DNA of 64,000 nucleotides from Folioceros fuciformis (GCA_049999805.1 JBNGIO010006239.1:254308-318307), one strand, 5' to 3'. Positions 11,330 to 23,829 are shown, numbered from the stretch's first letter. The notes: generated from the letters alone by a model not told the origin. Translations and numbers: made by a program.

Positions 11330-12907
11330 ATGCTAGCAGGAGTAGCAGCGCAATTGGCAAACCTGCAAGGATCCGGTCGTGTGGCAGCTGCTGGTGGTTT
11401 CCTTGTCCGCTTGGGGTCTCACACGTCGCCGCGCTCCTTGCTGCTTCAGCAGCAGGTGCGGCACCAGCGGCAGCTCCTCGGATTCTCAGGTACGTTCCCC
11501 ACCGCTTCAGGCGGCACTGACACCTGCCTAGAGTGAAGCCGGGCACTGGGGGTGCCTCTGATTGTGTGCAGGATGTTGGTGAAGCCGATTCTGAATTGCC
11601 TCCATGCTCGCTGCTGCGCCGATGCTCCTTTGGCAGGTGGGTCTAGCAACATGGATTCCGAGCAGAAGGGGGAGGAGGCGTGGCAGAGGGTAATCCGGAC
11701 GATGGAGAAGGCGCTAGCCAGGCACGGGGTGGATATCGTGGCTCCTTTCTCGGTGGCCTGGTACAACTCCGTGGTGCCTCCAGCGTTGCGGCTGTCGTGG
11801 TTGGGCCGGACTCGTCCTCCGCTCGGGGTCATCGTGGGGAACACCAGGGCATTGTGGTCGCCGTTTCTGGAATCACTGCGGGCTGATCCTGATGTAAGTT
11901 TTGGTGCGGATTGCGAGCTGGAGGCTTGGAGTTTAGTACCAGTGATTTCCAAGATGAGGCTGAGGCTGACGGCGGTGCTGCTGGGTGGCGGAGTTGCAGG
12001 CCAGGCAGCAGGAGAACCCTCTCAACGCTTATGTCAAGCGGGCTCTGGATGAGTCGCTGTCCCCGTTCCATGTGCTGAACTCTCAGCTGAGTCGTGAAGC
12101 AGGAGGGGCATCGCATGACAGGCCGGCTGCTTTGGTTTACTGGGCCCACGAGACGGCCCCCGGCAAGTTGGTGGCAATGCAACGCCTGGCGCATGTGTCT
12201 GGTTTGCCCTGCAGTGCCTCCACCAGTCTCTTAGTCGCCTCCTGTGTTCCGCAAATCAATTTCCATCCCCGCGCTGCCCCACTGACCGGCTGACCCTTGT
12301 GTCGTAACCATAGCCAGCAATTGCATATTTCGACGAAGACTCGCATCTGTGCGTTCACCCCGAGTACGGACCTTGGTTTGCTCTGCGAGCTGTGGTGGTG
12401 TTGGACTTGGACCCTCCTAAAAACGAGCCGAAGGTAAATCAAACCTCGCCACGCTATTTCTGCACTGCTGTGGAACCTTTGATTGCCTTGCCCCACTTCT
12501 CACATGTGGTTACTCACTCGTCTTGGCAGCCTCTGGCCAACATGCTGGACGATGAGGCGCAGGCCCGAGTGAAGGCAGCCATGAGGCTGGCCATGGAGCA
12601 GCCCAGGGCAGCCCAGCACGACGACTGTGGAAGCCGCGCCAAGACCTGGCGATCCTTGCATCATGGTAATACTCCAAATCGATTTATCAATACCCTGTGA
12701 ATGATCCTAGCAGGGCAAGACCTAAGGGGGTTCTGTGCTTGCATGCTTGCTCTGTCAGAAGTGGCGCATTGGAAGCTGTGGCTCGCTGTCAGGGACGCCA
12801 TCTCGCCTGACCACCCGTGGCGTTATTCCCAGGAGCAAATCGAGTACCACTATACTGGAAATAGACTCCTCCTGGACAATCTCGTCTCGGGACATTCATC
12901 CGGCTAA
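11330..12907 (+). CDS. MMACHC-like cobalamin-processing protein
   Basis: Six exons (11330-11489, 11637-11893, 12000-12201, 12318-12433, 12530-12665, 12714-12907) join in phase to 354 aa. Landmarks of the MMACHC (cblC) family appear in order: VAPFSVAWYNSVV (about residues 88-100), then AHETAPGKLVAMQRLAHVS, HLCVHPEYGPWFALRAVVVL (216-235), and near the C-terminus QIEYHYTGNRLLL (332-344). In animals this family removes the upper ligand of vitamin B12 and passes cobalamin on to methionine synthase and methylmalonyl-CoA mutase. The first ~50 residues are rich in Ala, Gln, Arg and Ser and could be an organellar targeting peptide (inference). Its 3' end converges on the NDR-like gene. Homology is strong; the role in a plant is unknown. 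Confidence 0.82.
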
Positions 12908-13387
12908 CAGTGCCGAACACTGAATCCGTGCCAAATTGGCTTTTGTATAAGTTGCAAGATATGCAGCAGCAAGCCTCTTTGTTGACAGTGAAAGTGAAAC
13001 AATTGACTTCAGATTGTTCTGCACTTTAACACCCCACAACGTCTGGGGCATTATCTACGATAAATATGCCTAGTCACAAGAGTGTGCAACAACTGTAAAT
13101 TACAAAACATGCCCTCCTCCAAAACAAGACTACCCCATAGTTGTCATTTTTTCATTCCATCAAAAACATTGCTCTTCTTCATAATATCAAGGGTGAGACA
13201 ATTTCCACCAAGAATGACAAGCGTACTGAACTATAAGAACAGAGTGCTATCTTGCGGCGAAGGACAAGTAAACACTAGACGGGACTTATTGTTCAGGCTT
13301 GCTACATCTAACATTGGTACAGCCTCGTCAAGGAGGATCAATAGAGAAAATTTACACCGCAAAACACATGTTGACGGCTAACCAAGC

Positions 13388-15694
13388 TCATTCAGGATTC
13401 GAGACTCTCGTTTTGATGGGCTTCAGCTTTATTCCTAGACTTTCAGGAGAAAGCAATTCAGGAGATACACAGGGAGGACTCAGGGGACTAGTGGGTGCGG
13501 AATGTGTTAATTGAATAGGCCTGTAGAAGGCGTAACCCATCAGGAAGTACTCGATGGGGATAAGCATCGAGTGGGGTTGCTCCTCTGTCACCAATGACCC
13601 GCATGCTTGGACCTGCACAGGACACAACAGTCAAAACTTTAACAAAAGTCACATTCGGAGTTCCAATTTCCAGAAGCACACGAGCATAATTATATAAATA
13701 CCTCAATCAGGGCATTGTATCGTCTATCCATCTCCATACTGATGTGAAGAGCCTCGCTGTGGAACGGTGAGTTCTCTCCAACAATTATTAGAGTCCGGCA
13801 CTTCAACTTTCTGAGGTACTCACTCAGACCCTTCCGTCTGTGAAGTGAATTGTCCATCATTAGAGACTGCCGATCACGTTTCTACAAAAACCCCACCATT
13901 CGAAAGCACAATACTTACTGGTTAATTGCCTGCAAATACCGCACAACGCTCTTGGTGTTTCTGTTTTCCAAAACCTGTGCATATGAGCGGGGACAATGTA
14001 AGACAGGTATCACAAGAACAAGTCTCGCCCCTCGGAAGCAGGAATCAGAAAGCAGACTGTACCCTATTGTAGAACTGCAGCAAATCTGATCCCTCGCCGA
14101 GCATACTGCGAATTTCCTGAAGTGAAGATGGCCATCGAAATTAAGTTAACGGAGAGACATGGTGCGTCTAGAACAGCACAGATGGAAAGAAACGAAGTCG
14201 ACAGAGCACAACCTGAGAGAAATACCGCTGCAACAAAGTCTCTTTGACGAAACCACACATACCATAGAAGAACAGTACATTGGCCATAGCCTGTAAAATG
14301 ATCAAAGGTCAATGATATTTCCGAATATGAAAGAAAACCGGTAGACCAAAAATCTGATGACAAACACAGGAAGGGAGCTGATCAGGACCTTATTGTAGAG
14401 CCATTCGGTCCAACTAGGAGCATGACATAACGGCGATACAAGGATGAGTCCTTGAACTCGCTCTCTGTAATTGAGCTGCAACAAACCGATAGTTTCACAT
14501 AAACTGACTGTCACAAACTGCAATTCCAAGTGATCCACAACCGCAAATGATGCTGCTTCATGCTGGGAACCGAGGCTGTAATACCGCAAAAAGAGTCAAT
14601 ATGTAGGCCCCCGCAGTAGCACCCAGGCAAATAACCTCCCGCAGACTGTAAAAAGAAGAAACGATCAAGAGACTTGCCCACACGACCACAAGAGCCAGTG
14701 TACACTGAGGATGAAGGGGCTGTTACCCAAAGTAGTCGAGAACTTCTGCAACCTGATCAGTCAAGTCATCAACTGATAGGGCAGGGTAATCGGACCCGGA
14801 GTTTTCAGCACCAGGCTGCATGAAACATAACAGCCAAGCTTTCAGAGTGCCAAAAATCGATGACACAACATCACAGACGATGAGGAGTCCTTGATCTCAG
14901 CATTGACTCTCACCTCATGGCCAGGAGGATCAATATGGTATATGCAAAAATTGTGTAAGAGAATATTAGACGCCTCAGGACATGACAACAGACCCTGAAA
15001 ACAGGACACATCTGCAAGAAAAAGGCAAGGAAACAGTTGTCAGAACCGAAGGTCGTGCTAACGTTGAAAGCTAGGTGGCTGAGAGAGGTCCTGCAGAACT
15101 TACGGTTTAGGGCGACATCAGGGTAAGTGATCAGGGCAGGTTTCTCGTGATCGCCACAGACAAGCACGGAGATGGGACCATGAGAAGTCTGAATTCGATG
15201 CTCCTGATGATCATGGAGACAGGGAAACACACACATGAGACAGCACGGTCACACGCAAGCGGCGAGAAGAGATAAACCCCAAGACAGAGAGTCACAATTC
15301 CAAAGACCACTAGTGTGGAGGGCAGACACGACATGGCAAACCCTCCCTGCAGAGAACTGAACGACGAGTCCCCAACCATGACGAGCCCAACGACCCTTGG
15401 AACGACAGAGAGGGCCGTGACGTTGAGCACCTGCTACTTCGCAGATGCAGCCCTCCGACTCAGAAGGTAAGAACAGGCAAAAGACCGCTGCACAGACTTC
15501 GGTGACCAACAGACTCGCAGAGAAAGCGTATGCATCCTCCGAATATGCATCCAGCAAGGGGGAGGGAACAGGCATCCAGATTGCAGACACGACGACGAAT
15601 TGAGGCAGCAAAGGTGAGGCAAATCCACCTGGCCTTCAAAAGAGACCGGCTCCAAGTCCTGAACCGAGATGGAGGTGTCGCTCCCGTCGTCCAT
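13388..15694 (-). CDS. NDR/NDL-family alpha/beta-hydrolase-fold protein
   Basis: Eleven exons on the minus strand (15694-15629, 15203-15104, 15011-14914, 14815-14727, 14645-14585, 14475-14389, 14290-14213, 14116-14063, 13974-13919, 13837-13702, 13612-13388) close in phase to 349 aa, close to Arabidopsis NDL proteins. Diagnostic blocks include [88 protein letters not shown] and [18 protein letters not shown]. The family has the hydrolase fold but GATAGAY (126-132) lacks a nucleophilic serine, so it is probably non-enzymatic. In Arabidopsis, NDL proteins bind G-protein beta-gamma and influence auxin transport. The tail has SP-rich segments ([17 protein letters not shown]) typical of the plant members. 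It is convergent with the MMACHC-like gene. Confidence 0.93.
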
Positions 15695-18600
15695 GACTGC
15701 AGTTTTCCGTTGACAAAAAGTACGAAGACGCAAAGCAGAAGCGGCGCGCAGATAGGCCAGCATTGGCCGCCGTCAGGCGCAGCAGAAGCAGAGGTACGCC
15801 ATGCTGGCTAGCCCGAACAACTTCCCTTTCCCTCCCCGTCCACCTCTCCTTCCCTTCCCTACTCCGAGCCTCCTGGACCAGCTCCGCAAACCGATTCCCG
15901 GAACCTAGCCCGAGAATGACAGCATTTCGGACCGCATGCGCCGACTTCCCCGCAAATTCCAGCCTGCCTGCCCCGACGCAGTACTTCTGACAAGGAGAGA
16001 GAGCAGGCAAGCCGTGAGATTCAAAGTGTCACACTCCCGATCCGCGCCCCCCGGGGCCGTGGAGCTTGCAAGAACGCAGGAACAGGAACAGGTGCAGCAG
16101 CAGCGAGAGCGGCTCAGACAGGGGCTGACAAAGACGAGGCTCGCGGCAAGATTGAGGCGCGGTGAGGGTTGCAGGCGAGTGGCGCGCGGGCCAAGGCACA
16201 GAGCAATGCTAGCTGGCAGAGGAAAGGAAACGCGAGGCGAAGGAAAACGCAACGAGGGAGCTGGGGCTGGCGCAGCCTGGCTGGCGATGGCAGGCTCAGA
16301 GGAATGGTAAGGCAATGGCAGCGCAAAATGGTGAGCGCAGAGGGCCAGGCAAAGAAAGGACGCCCGGAGCCAGGCGAACAGCAGGACCAAGGACCAGGCA
16401 ACTTTCCTCTGTTTCCTGGCTGTGGGGCCGGCCCCACGCCCACTGTCCACGCTCACACCCGCGCTCTCCTCTTCCCAAAACACAAACACACACGCATACA
16501 AAACAATAAGAGCTCGAGAAAAGCCCTGCCGCCGCCCGGCCTTATGCTCCCCTGTCCGCCCCTCTCCCGCTCTTGGATACCTCGGGAACCGCTAGCCCTG
16601 TCCTGCCTTCCTCCCGGGACACGCTGGCGGGTGAGAGGGCAGTTGGTGGAGCGTCGTGTGCCCCCCGCGGAAACCCGTCCGGTTACTACTCGGCCACGCG
16701 CCGGGTAAGTAGCCTTCCGGGGCCCCGAGCCCATACACATTACATACTGTATGGACACATAGACGCGGCATCTCCCGCAACGGCTCTGTCGGTAACACGT
16801 TACGGGAGCGACTTCAACACGGGCTCGGTCCGCGCCAGCCACGGCCACAGGTTAGAGGGCATCTGGTACCGGCAGCAGCCGGTGGCAACCCCGTCCACCC
16901 ACGCGTCTCAGCCGGCCGTACGCAGGCGGGCGAGCGGGCCAGCGGGCGAGCGAGCTGTTGCTGTTGCTGTTGGATCTGTTGCTGGAGGTTGCGGATTTGA
17001 TTAGCAAGATTGGTAGGCGGATGATGGTTTGAATCATGCCGGATGATGCGACCGCCGGGGGAGGTAGATGCGTTGATCGCCTTGTCTTGCATACTCGGGA
17101 AGGATTATTTGTCATCGTAATCATAATCAGCCGGGTGAGTGGAGGATGGAGGAGCTCTGGAGCCATGGAAGCTGTCACCAGGTATGGTGACTATGGAAAG
17201 CATGGGGACGGTAGGAGTATGCAGATGCAAAGGCGTATGAGCGTCGAAGATGTGTGCTTTCATCCAGCTCCAGAGCGCGACGTCCTACCTCGCGTGCCGG
17301 CTGGATGACTGTCGGTGTTTTGTTGCGAGGTGAGGTCAAGCATCTCCATCCAGGCCATCCTCCACAGGCACCGAGGTTGCTCCAGCTGCGGCCCGGACAA
17401 GAGAGCCAGCACGGCTCTACGGGCACGGCGGACGAGGCACGCGGTGTCACTGCGCTGCCGATGGAGCTGACTGGACTGTTAGGGAAGCCAAGACCAGGGG
17501 TCCAGGATTGCGAGGCTCGAGGGCATGGCGCGTGCCTGGCCTTTTTTGCTTTTTTCTCTCAAGCTCGGCTGTGAGGCATCATATGGAGTGTCCAAGCACG
17601 GAAAGCGCGGATTTCGCCACATCCATCAAGTGTCTTTGCTCTCGTTGTCGACTGACGAGACGATGCAAGGGTTTGCTGGTACTGGCAGTCCCTCGTAAGG
17701 TGTACCAGGAAGGAGAAGGATGTCGTACTGGCGAGGACATCGACAGACAGCAAGCGACCTGGCCTGGCCCGGCTGTGTGGAGTGTGACGAGAGGCGTCAT
17801 GCCATGTGAGGCAGTTCATTGCGCTCCGCGCACAAGTGGCGTGTGTGCATGTTCCCCCTCTTTCACCTCTGCCTGACGGCCAGCCTGGTGGTGCCATTTC
17901 CCCATGCCAGCGCCGGCCCTGATTAGTGTTTTACTGTTCCGCGTTTCATCGATTCCTTTCCACAGTGACAAAGGCTGTATACAGCATGCCGGCCCGGGCT
18001 TTGTGGCTTAATCTAGGTTTGAAAAATGGGGGTCCAGCCTTGCAATGCGCTCCGCACCTCGGGCGTGGGCTGGCTGCTTCAATGATTTGAGAGCAATTCG
18101 GCAACCGGGAAGCATATGCTGCTACTAATTACGATGCTGTGCACTTCTGACAGGCTCTTCTGTCAGCCTTATGGCCCTAAATATTAACTCCCAGCTCGAC
18201 GAGCGGAGTGAAGTGCGGTTCGGAGTAAACACCATGAGCCCTGGTTGTATGGCTCCGGGCCGGCCAACGGGCGGCTGCCACGACGAGAGATGTATTACGG
18301 GCAAGGCAGGGTCCAGGAAAAGCAGCGTCCAGAGCTCTCTGCTGCCAAATGTTTAATGCGCCGGATACCGTGTTGCTGACTCGCGCAGCAAGCGCCAGCG
18401 ATGCCAGTTCGGTCGCCGGCGTCTCTCCAATCGGCAGCACGGCACAGCATGCCCGCCGGGGTCGGCTGACACCCCCGCAAATCGTTCTTCTGTCGCGAAC
18501 GACAAGACCTGACCAGCGACTACACCTCGCCTACTTCGACATATGACCCCCGCTGCCTCGAGGCCGTGTCGAGTTACTTGTTCCAAAGGGAGGAGGAACA

Positions 18601-18732
18601 TAGGGACGAGCAGTTAGCCCGGCCAGCGGTGTGCGTGAACTTGGAAAGCTGTGATGCGATGACTTTAAGATGCAAACTCACATGCACAAGAACAAAGAGC
18701 AAGCAAGGAGAGTTGATATCATAGAAAACATC
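15695..18732. other. GC-rich divergent intergenic region
   Basis: Three kilobases lie between the starts of the NDR-like (-) and CD36-like (+) genes. The NDR-proximal part (15700-17000) is GC-rich and probably carries its promoter and leader. A short GCTGTT microsatellite lies near 16950-16980. Several long frames here show no recognisable domain and I treat them as chance. Composition turns AT-rich abruptly at about 18640. Confidence 0.5.
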
Positions 18733-18757
18733 AAGAAGGTAGATTTTCTACCTTCTT
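18733..18757 (+). promoter_or_regulatory. Perfect hairpin just before the CD36-like start codon
   Basis: AAGAAGGTAGA, a TTT loop and TCTACCTTCTT form an 11-bp perfect stem ending 15 bases before the ATG at 18773. It would lie in the 5' leader if transcription starts upstream, where such a stem could hinder ribosome scanning or bind a protein. The structure is seen; the function is inference. Confidence 0.4.
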
Positions 18758-18772
18758 CACTCACACCTCACA

Positions 18773-21700
18773 ATGGCAAGCACAAGTAGAGGAGGTGCAG
18801 GGATGAGGAAAAGTGTACAATTCGAAGAGGAGGAGGGACAAACCTTACAAATTGACTATCAACAACAAGACTTGGAGCAAGGGAAACAAGAGGACTTGAG
18901 ACCCCCTAGTATGAATAAGCTTCCCCTCATCTCATCATCTAACTCAAAAGATCTAAGTTTCCCTAATCCAAGATCAGATGCAACAAGAACAATCTCAAGG
19001 AGGATGAGTCTACCATTGTATAGGCTGAAAGAAAGGAAACCGTCACCAAGAAGAGCAAGCATACCGCCTGTCCTTGAAATGCTTGATCAAAATAAGTTGA
19101 TTGACATGAACAAAGCACAAAGTATATCAATTATGGAACAAGAGTTGGAGAAACTAATAGAAGAGGACTTCACAAACTCTAGCTTGAAAGAACCTTTTCT
19201 TGCATCAAGGTCAAGGAATGTCTTGCCTCAATTTTCACCATCAGAGGAGGATTTGGAAAATTTGAGTAGTGATGAGATATCAAGATCAAGGCACAGGATC
19301 AAGCACACAAGTGCCAAGAGGGGAAGCATACCACTAAGTAAACATAAAGAAAGGAAAGTATGGACAAGAAGAACAAGTGTACCACATACCTTTGATGTGC
19401 ATGAAGAAAGTAGGTTTCTTGCAACAGATCAAACACACAATCTTTTCAATACACAAAATAGAATGGTTCATCGTAGAAAGTCAAGTAACCAAGTATTCCC
19501 CAGCCAACTCGTCCATAGACCTTCCATCCATGAAGACAACACTGCAATGAGAAAAAGTTGTACCATACTTGACAACCCAATCTCATTAGTTCATTTGCAT
19601 GATTCTAATCCTACACTCACAGTAATAACACACATTCGGAAAGGATTTGGGATGATCTTCATCCTCTTAGGTTTTCTCATGCTTGTTGCATCACTTTGCA
19701 TCACTTATCCTGTTATAGTGCCTATGATGCAAAGAGCTTTATTTTCTGTAAGTTGATTGCATTTTTTTCGTTTTCATTCTATCACATACTTTTTCAAAAA
19801 TTGGATACCATTCTCATGATTTGTTTCTATTCTAACTATGCATAATCTTTGTTGATCAGAATTTAACCATCACAAATTCTACTGAAGGATTTTCTTCTGG
19901 TGATGGTATCCAAGATGCTCCTAATGCAACATGGTACTTCTGGAACTTAACAAATCACGAAGATGTTTTGGCCGGAACTGGTGCTCCCATGCTAAAGCAA
20001 GTATGCATGCCTTGAAGCTTTTTGGCAAACTTTGATGTCTATAGATAGTGTACAAATGTAGAATTAAAATCACTTTCTTCTTGCGCTGCTTTGTGTTGGA
20101 TTACAATGTTGGTAGCTCCCATCGCTTTACACAATTTTTTTCAGACTTTGCATCTTAACTCATGTAACAGCTAGGGCCATATGTGGTTCAACAAAAAATA
20201 AGGACTTTTCAAGTAAATTTCACAAAAAATGATACCGAAGTGTACAGATCATCTGCAATGTTTGGAGCATATGTGTCAGAGACATCTTGTGCAACATGCT
20301 CTTTAGATGACCAAATAACTATAGTAAATAGTGTATATTTGTACTTCACAGGATTATATGCCAGTGAATATGACCTCCTTCAACAATATGTTCCAAACAT
20401 AATTAGAAAAGACCTCAGCAAAATTGCGGGTACTTCCTCTGTCTAGAGGATTTGATGTTTTGATATATTGGAAAATCAATGTTTAGGTACAATATACTTA
20501 TCATTTCTCTTCTCTTCAAATATTTTTAGAATCTATTTTGATTAGGTAGATTGAACTAAAATAAGCATTTATTTGATGTAATGTGTTTCTTCTTGCAGAT
20601 TATCTTTTGCAACATGGTTACGCTACTTCGACGTCGCAAGCGAAAGACTTATCTTTGCAACAATGGGCTGATTGTAGTGTCTTGAATTTGGCTTCAATCC
20701 GTCAAATTGACTCGTCTTGGTACTATTATCCGGAAATGTGCGGGTGGGCTCAATATGTTGAATATCGAGCTATTTCGATAACCCAGAACGATGCAAATAA
20801 CATATTGTATCAGATGGTGTACGCGATACTGAATTACAATTTCGGTGATGCTTTAGCTATAGCAAACCTTTGGATCCTAGCTTACCCGAGGGGTCGAACA
20901 AACCCTGTGCAAAAGCTTGCTTCTTTGTCAGCAGTGCAAACAGTGGACCTCATGGATTACATTACATACATGACGACTAGTGGCGCTAAGATTTACTTCG
21001 AAGATGTGATTTGTCAAGGCAATGGGTTGTTCATGACGAGATCTGTGCAAGAAATTTTGTATGGGTACTATGATCCTTTGTTGGAAGGGTATTACGGAAC
21101 TTTGAACAAACTTGCTTTTGTCGGGGCGATCAACAGCTTTGCTCAACTCAACAACCCACCGAGTGATTTTATAGAATCTCAGGCATTCATAGGGTTCAAA
21201 ACAGGCAAGGGAAATGTCAATGAGATGTTCAATGTTATTCAACAAGGCACGAATATGGGGCTCCGAGCTCCTCCTGTGAATAAAAATGTGATACAATGGG
21301 AACATGGTTCTATACAAGTTTCAGGCTCATCTGGTGCTTTCTTTGGGCCCGGAGTGGTGAAGAAAGGAAAACCTCAATCCATGTGGATGGACTTGCTTAA
21401 TCGCCATATAACATTTGATTACGTCGGAGAATATGTTCTTCAAAACTTAGAAATTTACAAGTATCATATGAGCGATTCTTCCTTAGAAGCATGTGAGCAA
21501 ATACCTTTAGAGTAAGGAAAATTTCTATAATAATGATGATAAGTGTGTGAGTTTTTGCTACCAAAACTCTCAACTAACTCTAAAGTTATGGAGACCTTGG
21601 TTGTGTGACAAGCAGAAATCTGGACAAAGAAGGACCATGCCTATATCCTCAATACTACACTGGAGTATTCAACTTAACTAGATTTTCTAGCTTATTTTAT

Positions 21701-23178
21701 TTGACGCTTCCGCATTTTCTTCGAACTGAACCTCAAGTAAAATATACACTCGGGCTCGCAGGAGATGAGATGTCCGTTGATAGTTACTGGGATGTGACAT
21801 TAGAAATCGAGCCCTTTTGGGGCGCTACAATCAATGTCTCTTTCATGTTCCAAAACGTTGTTCCTTTGCAAAGAAGTACTGTGTTGCGCCCGAATTTGTG
21901 GTTGAATTTTAGTTCAAGTTTCTTCCCTAATGTCATGTGGCTTCCAACAACTATAATATCCTCGCAGGTATGTTGTGAAAAAGCATAGAATAGTTTGGTA
22001 GTGTTGATTTATGAATTTGGACTTGAGATACCATGTTTTCCATCTTTGCTCGACTCAATTATGTCATAGATAACGCCGAATACAACATTATTGCATACTT
22101 TGTGGATTAGCAAGCTTTTTGTTTATGGAGTCATTTTCATTTTGGTGTATGTGATTCCCTTTTTGTCAATGGGTTGCATCTTATGCGGATTCCATTTCAT
22201 GTGGAAGAAAAGACAGTTTACTTGTTGTGAGAAGGTGAGTGTATGAGTTTGATTTGTTGTCTGATTATTTGTTGTAGTTTGAAGAATTTTGTATAACACT
22301 TTTCCATTTCACCTCAGAAAGAAGAGAAGTTGCATCCTGATATCTTGGTTGCTAGAGTAATTGATCCTATTGAGTTGCAAATCAAGCAGCGTACTTGGGC
22401 AAGAGTAACTCCATCGTTTCAGGAAATGATGGCAACGTTAGCTAACTTGAAGTATGCATTGGGAAGGATTGAAGAAGAGAATCTTTCAAATAAGGAATTG
22501 AAACATGTAGAAGAGAATTCTTCAAGGGAGGAATCAAAACATATAGAATCGTCAATATTTGTAGGTGAGCCTCAAGTACCAAGTGAAGAACCTATTGTTA
22601 GAGAAGAAGAAGGAACTATATCACCCATACCCACCATACAAGAGGGAGGATTGGTATCAACTCCATCCATGGTTGGGGAGGAAAAAGTTTTAGTTCCAAT
22701 GCAAGAATATGGTTCTTCCTTCACAGGATCCATAGAACGAAGAAAGTTATCAATTTTGGTGGAGGAGGAACAAGAACCTCTTCCAAAGATTCAAAGTCCA
22801 CGAAGTTTTGTCTCGCCTAGAGCTTCAATGTTTGCTGGAGTTGCAGGAGCTTCATCAATACATAGAAGGGCCTCTAGCTTTGTGATAGAGGATCACCATA
22901 GACATTCATTGCTGCAAACTAGAAAGAGTCGGCATGCTAAGTCTTTCAGAGTAGATATTCTAGAAGCATTTGTGGAAATCCCACTACCAACACAAGCCTC
23001 CACCATGGAGCTTAGTTTATCAAGTGCCTCTCAACAGCCAACTACTGCGCAGATTGAAAGACATGGAACAAGAGAAACAATACAACGATTGTTCCAGCAG
23101 AGTTCTGCAAAGGATGATTTCATGTTTGGAGAGAAACATGAAAGTAGTATTGGACCTGCTTGGGTTGATGACATTTAG
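18773..23178 (+). CDS. CD36/LIMP-2 scavenger-receptor family protein, long tails
   Basis: Seven exons (18773-19747, 19860-20000, 20171-20429, 20599-21511, 21616-21967, 22070-22234, 22318-23178) close in phase to 1221 aa. Layout: basic, Ser-rich N-tail (1-290), membrane span about 293-316, ectodomain about 320-890, second span about 896-922, C-tail to 1221. This two-span topology with both ends inside is that of CD36. Family blocks include YFWNLTNHEDVL, APMLKQLGPYVVQQ, GVFNLTRFSSLFYLTLPHFL, WDVTLEIEPFWGATINVSF and VMWLP before the second span. The ectodomain has ten N-X-S/T sequons and at least seven cysteines. Animal members (about 470-550 aa) bind lipids, lipoproteins or lysosomal enzymes; here the ligand is unknown. 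The tails carry many R-R-x-S sites. The exons are AT-rich, unlike flanking genes. Orthology to any single member is not claimed. Confidence 0.85.
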
Positions 23179-23790
23179 AGGTAGATCAAATGAGCAATCT
23201 TGTGGATGTGGTGTAGAAGATGAATTTAGGATCTCCAAAAGTGAGTCTTTCAGATTACAAGGTGGTCGTGTGAAAACCGAGTAAATGGATTGGAATCTCA
23301 ATGCACCATGGACTTCGGAGTGACATTAGTACTCCTCTAAAAAAACCAGGCTGTGGTAAGGTGGAAAGTTTGTTCCCTAGTGCTCTTTTCGGGTTTTGTA
23401 AATGAGGGACCAATGAGATGACGAGACGTTGCCAGGTGCAAAAGTTGATCTCAGCGTGTTGATAGGTGTGAACATGGTCTGGCCGGGAAAGATTGCTGTT
23501 CTCCAAAGGAAAAGCCAAGGGGTATGTGGACCATGCCAAAAGTGGGACGTCACAGGTCCAGGTAGACGCTGTGTGAACGAGGCACTCGTACACCGCAGCC
23601 CATAGCAAGGGTGTGGCGAGGGAGCTGTTGAACTACCTATCGGGGAGACGTCTTTTGAAGGTGTGGAACATGTAAGAGGAGAAACAGGTGGACACCTGCA
23701 AAGGCCAAACAAATGCTTTACCAGCACATTGAATGTTACCAGAAGGGATAGTGTGGGCTGTGGGGAAGGGAATTGAAGGTGTTACTTGGC

Positions 23791-23829
23791 ACCGACACCG
23801 ACGCCGACACCGACACAGACACCGACACC
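23791..23829 (+). repeat. ACCGAC hexamer microsatellite
   Basis: About six imperfect copies of ACCGAC (variants GCCGAC and ACAGAC). The homologous site in the right duplication copy (near 30282) keeps about one unit, so it expanded after the duplication or shrank there. Confidence 0.75.

Noticed and set aside
17036-17574. Overlapping plus-strand frames in the divergent spacer
   Set aside because: No recognised domain or family support; similar chance frames occur on the opposite strand of this GC-rich region.
18773-23178. Possibility that the CD36-like locus is animal contamination
   Set aside because: No gap or N-run separates it from plant-type genes on either side, and tail length and sequence do not match animal members. 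Read-level proof is still needed.
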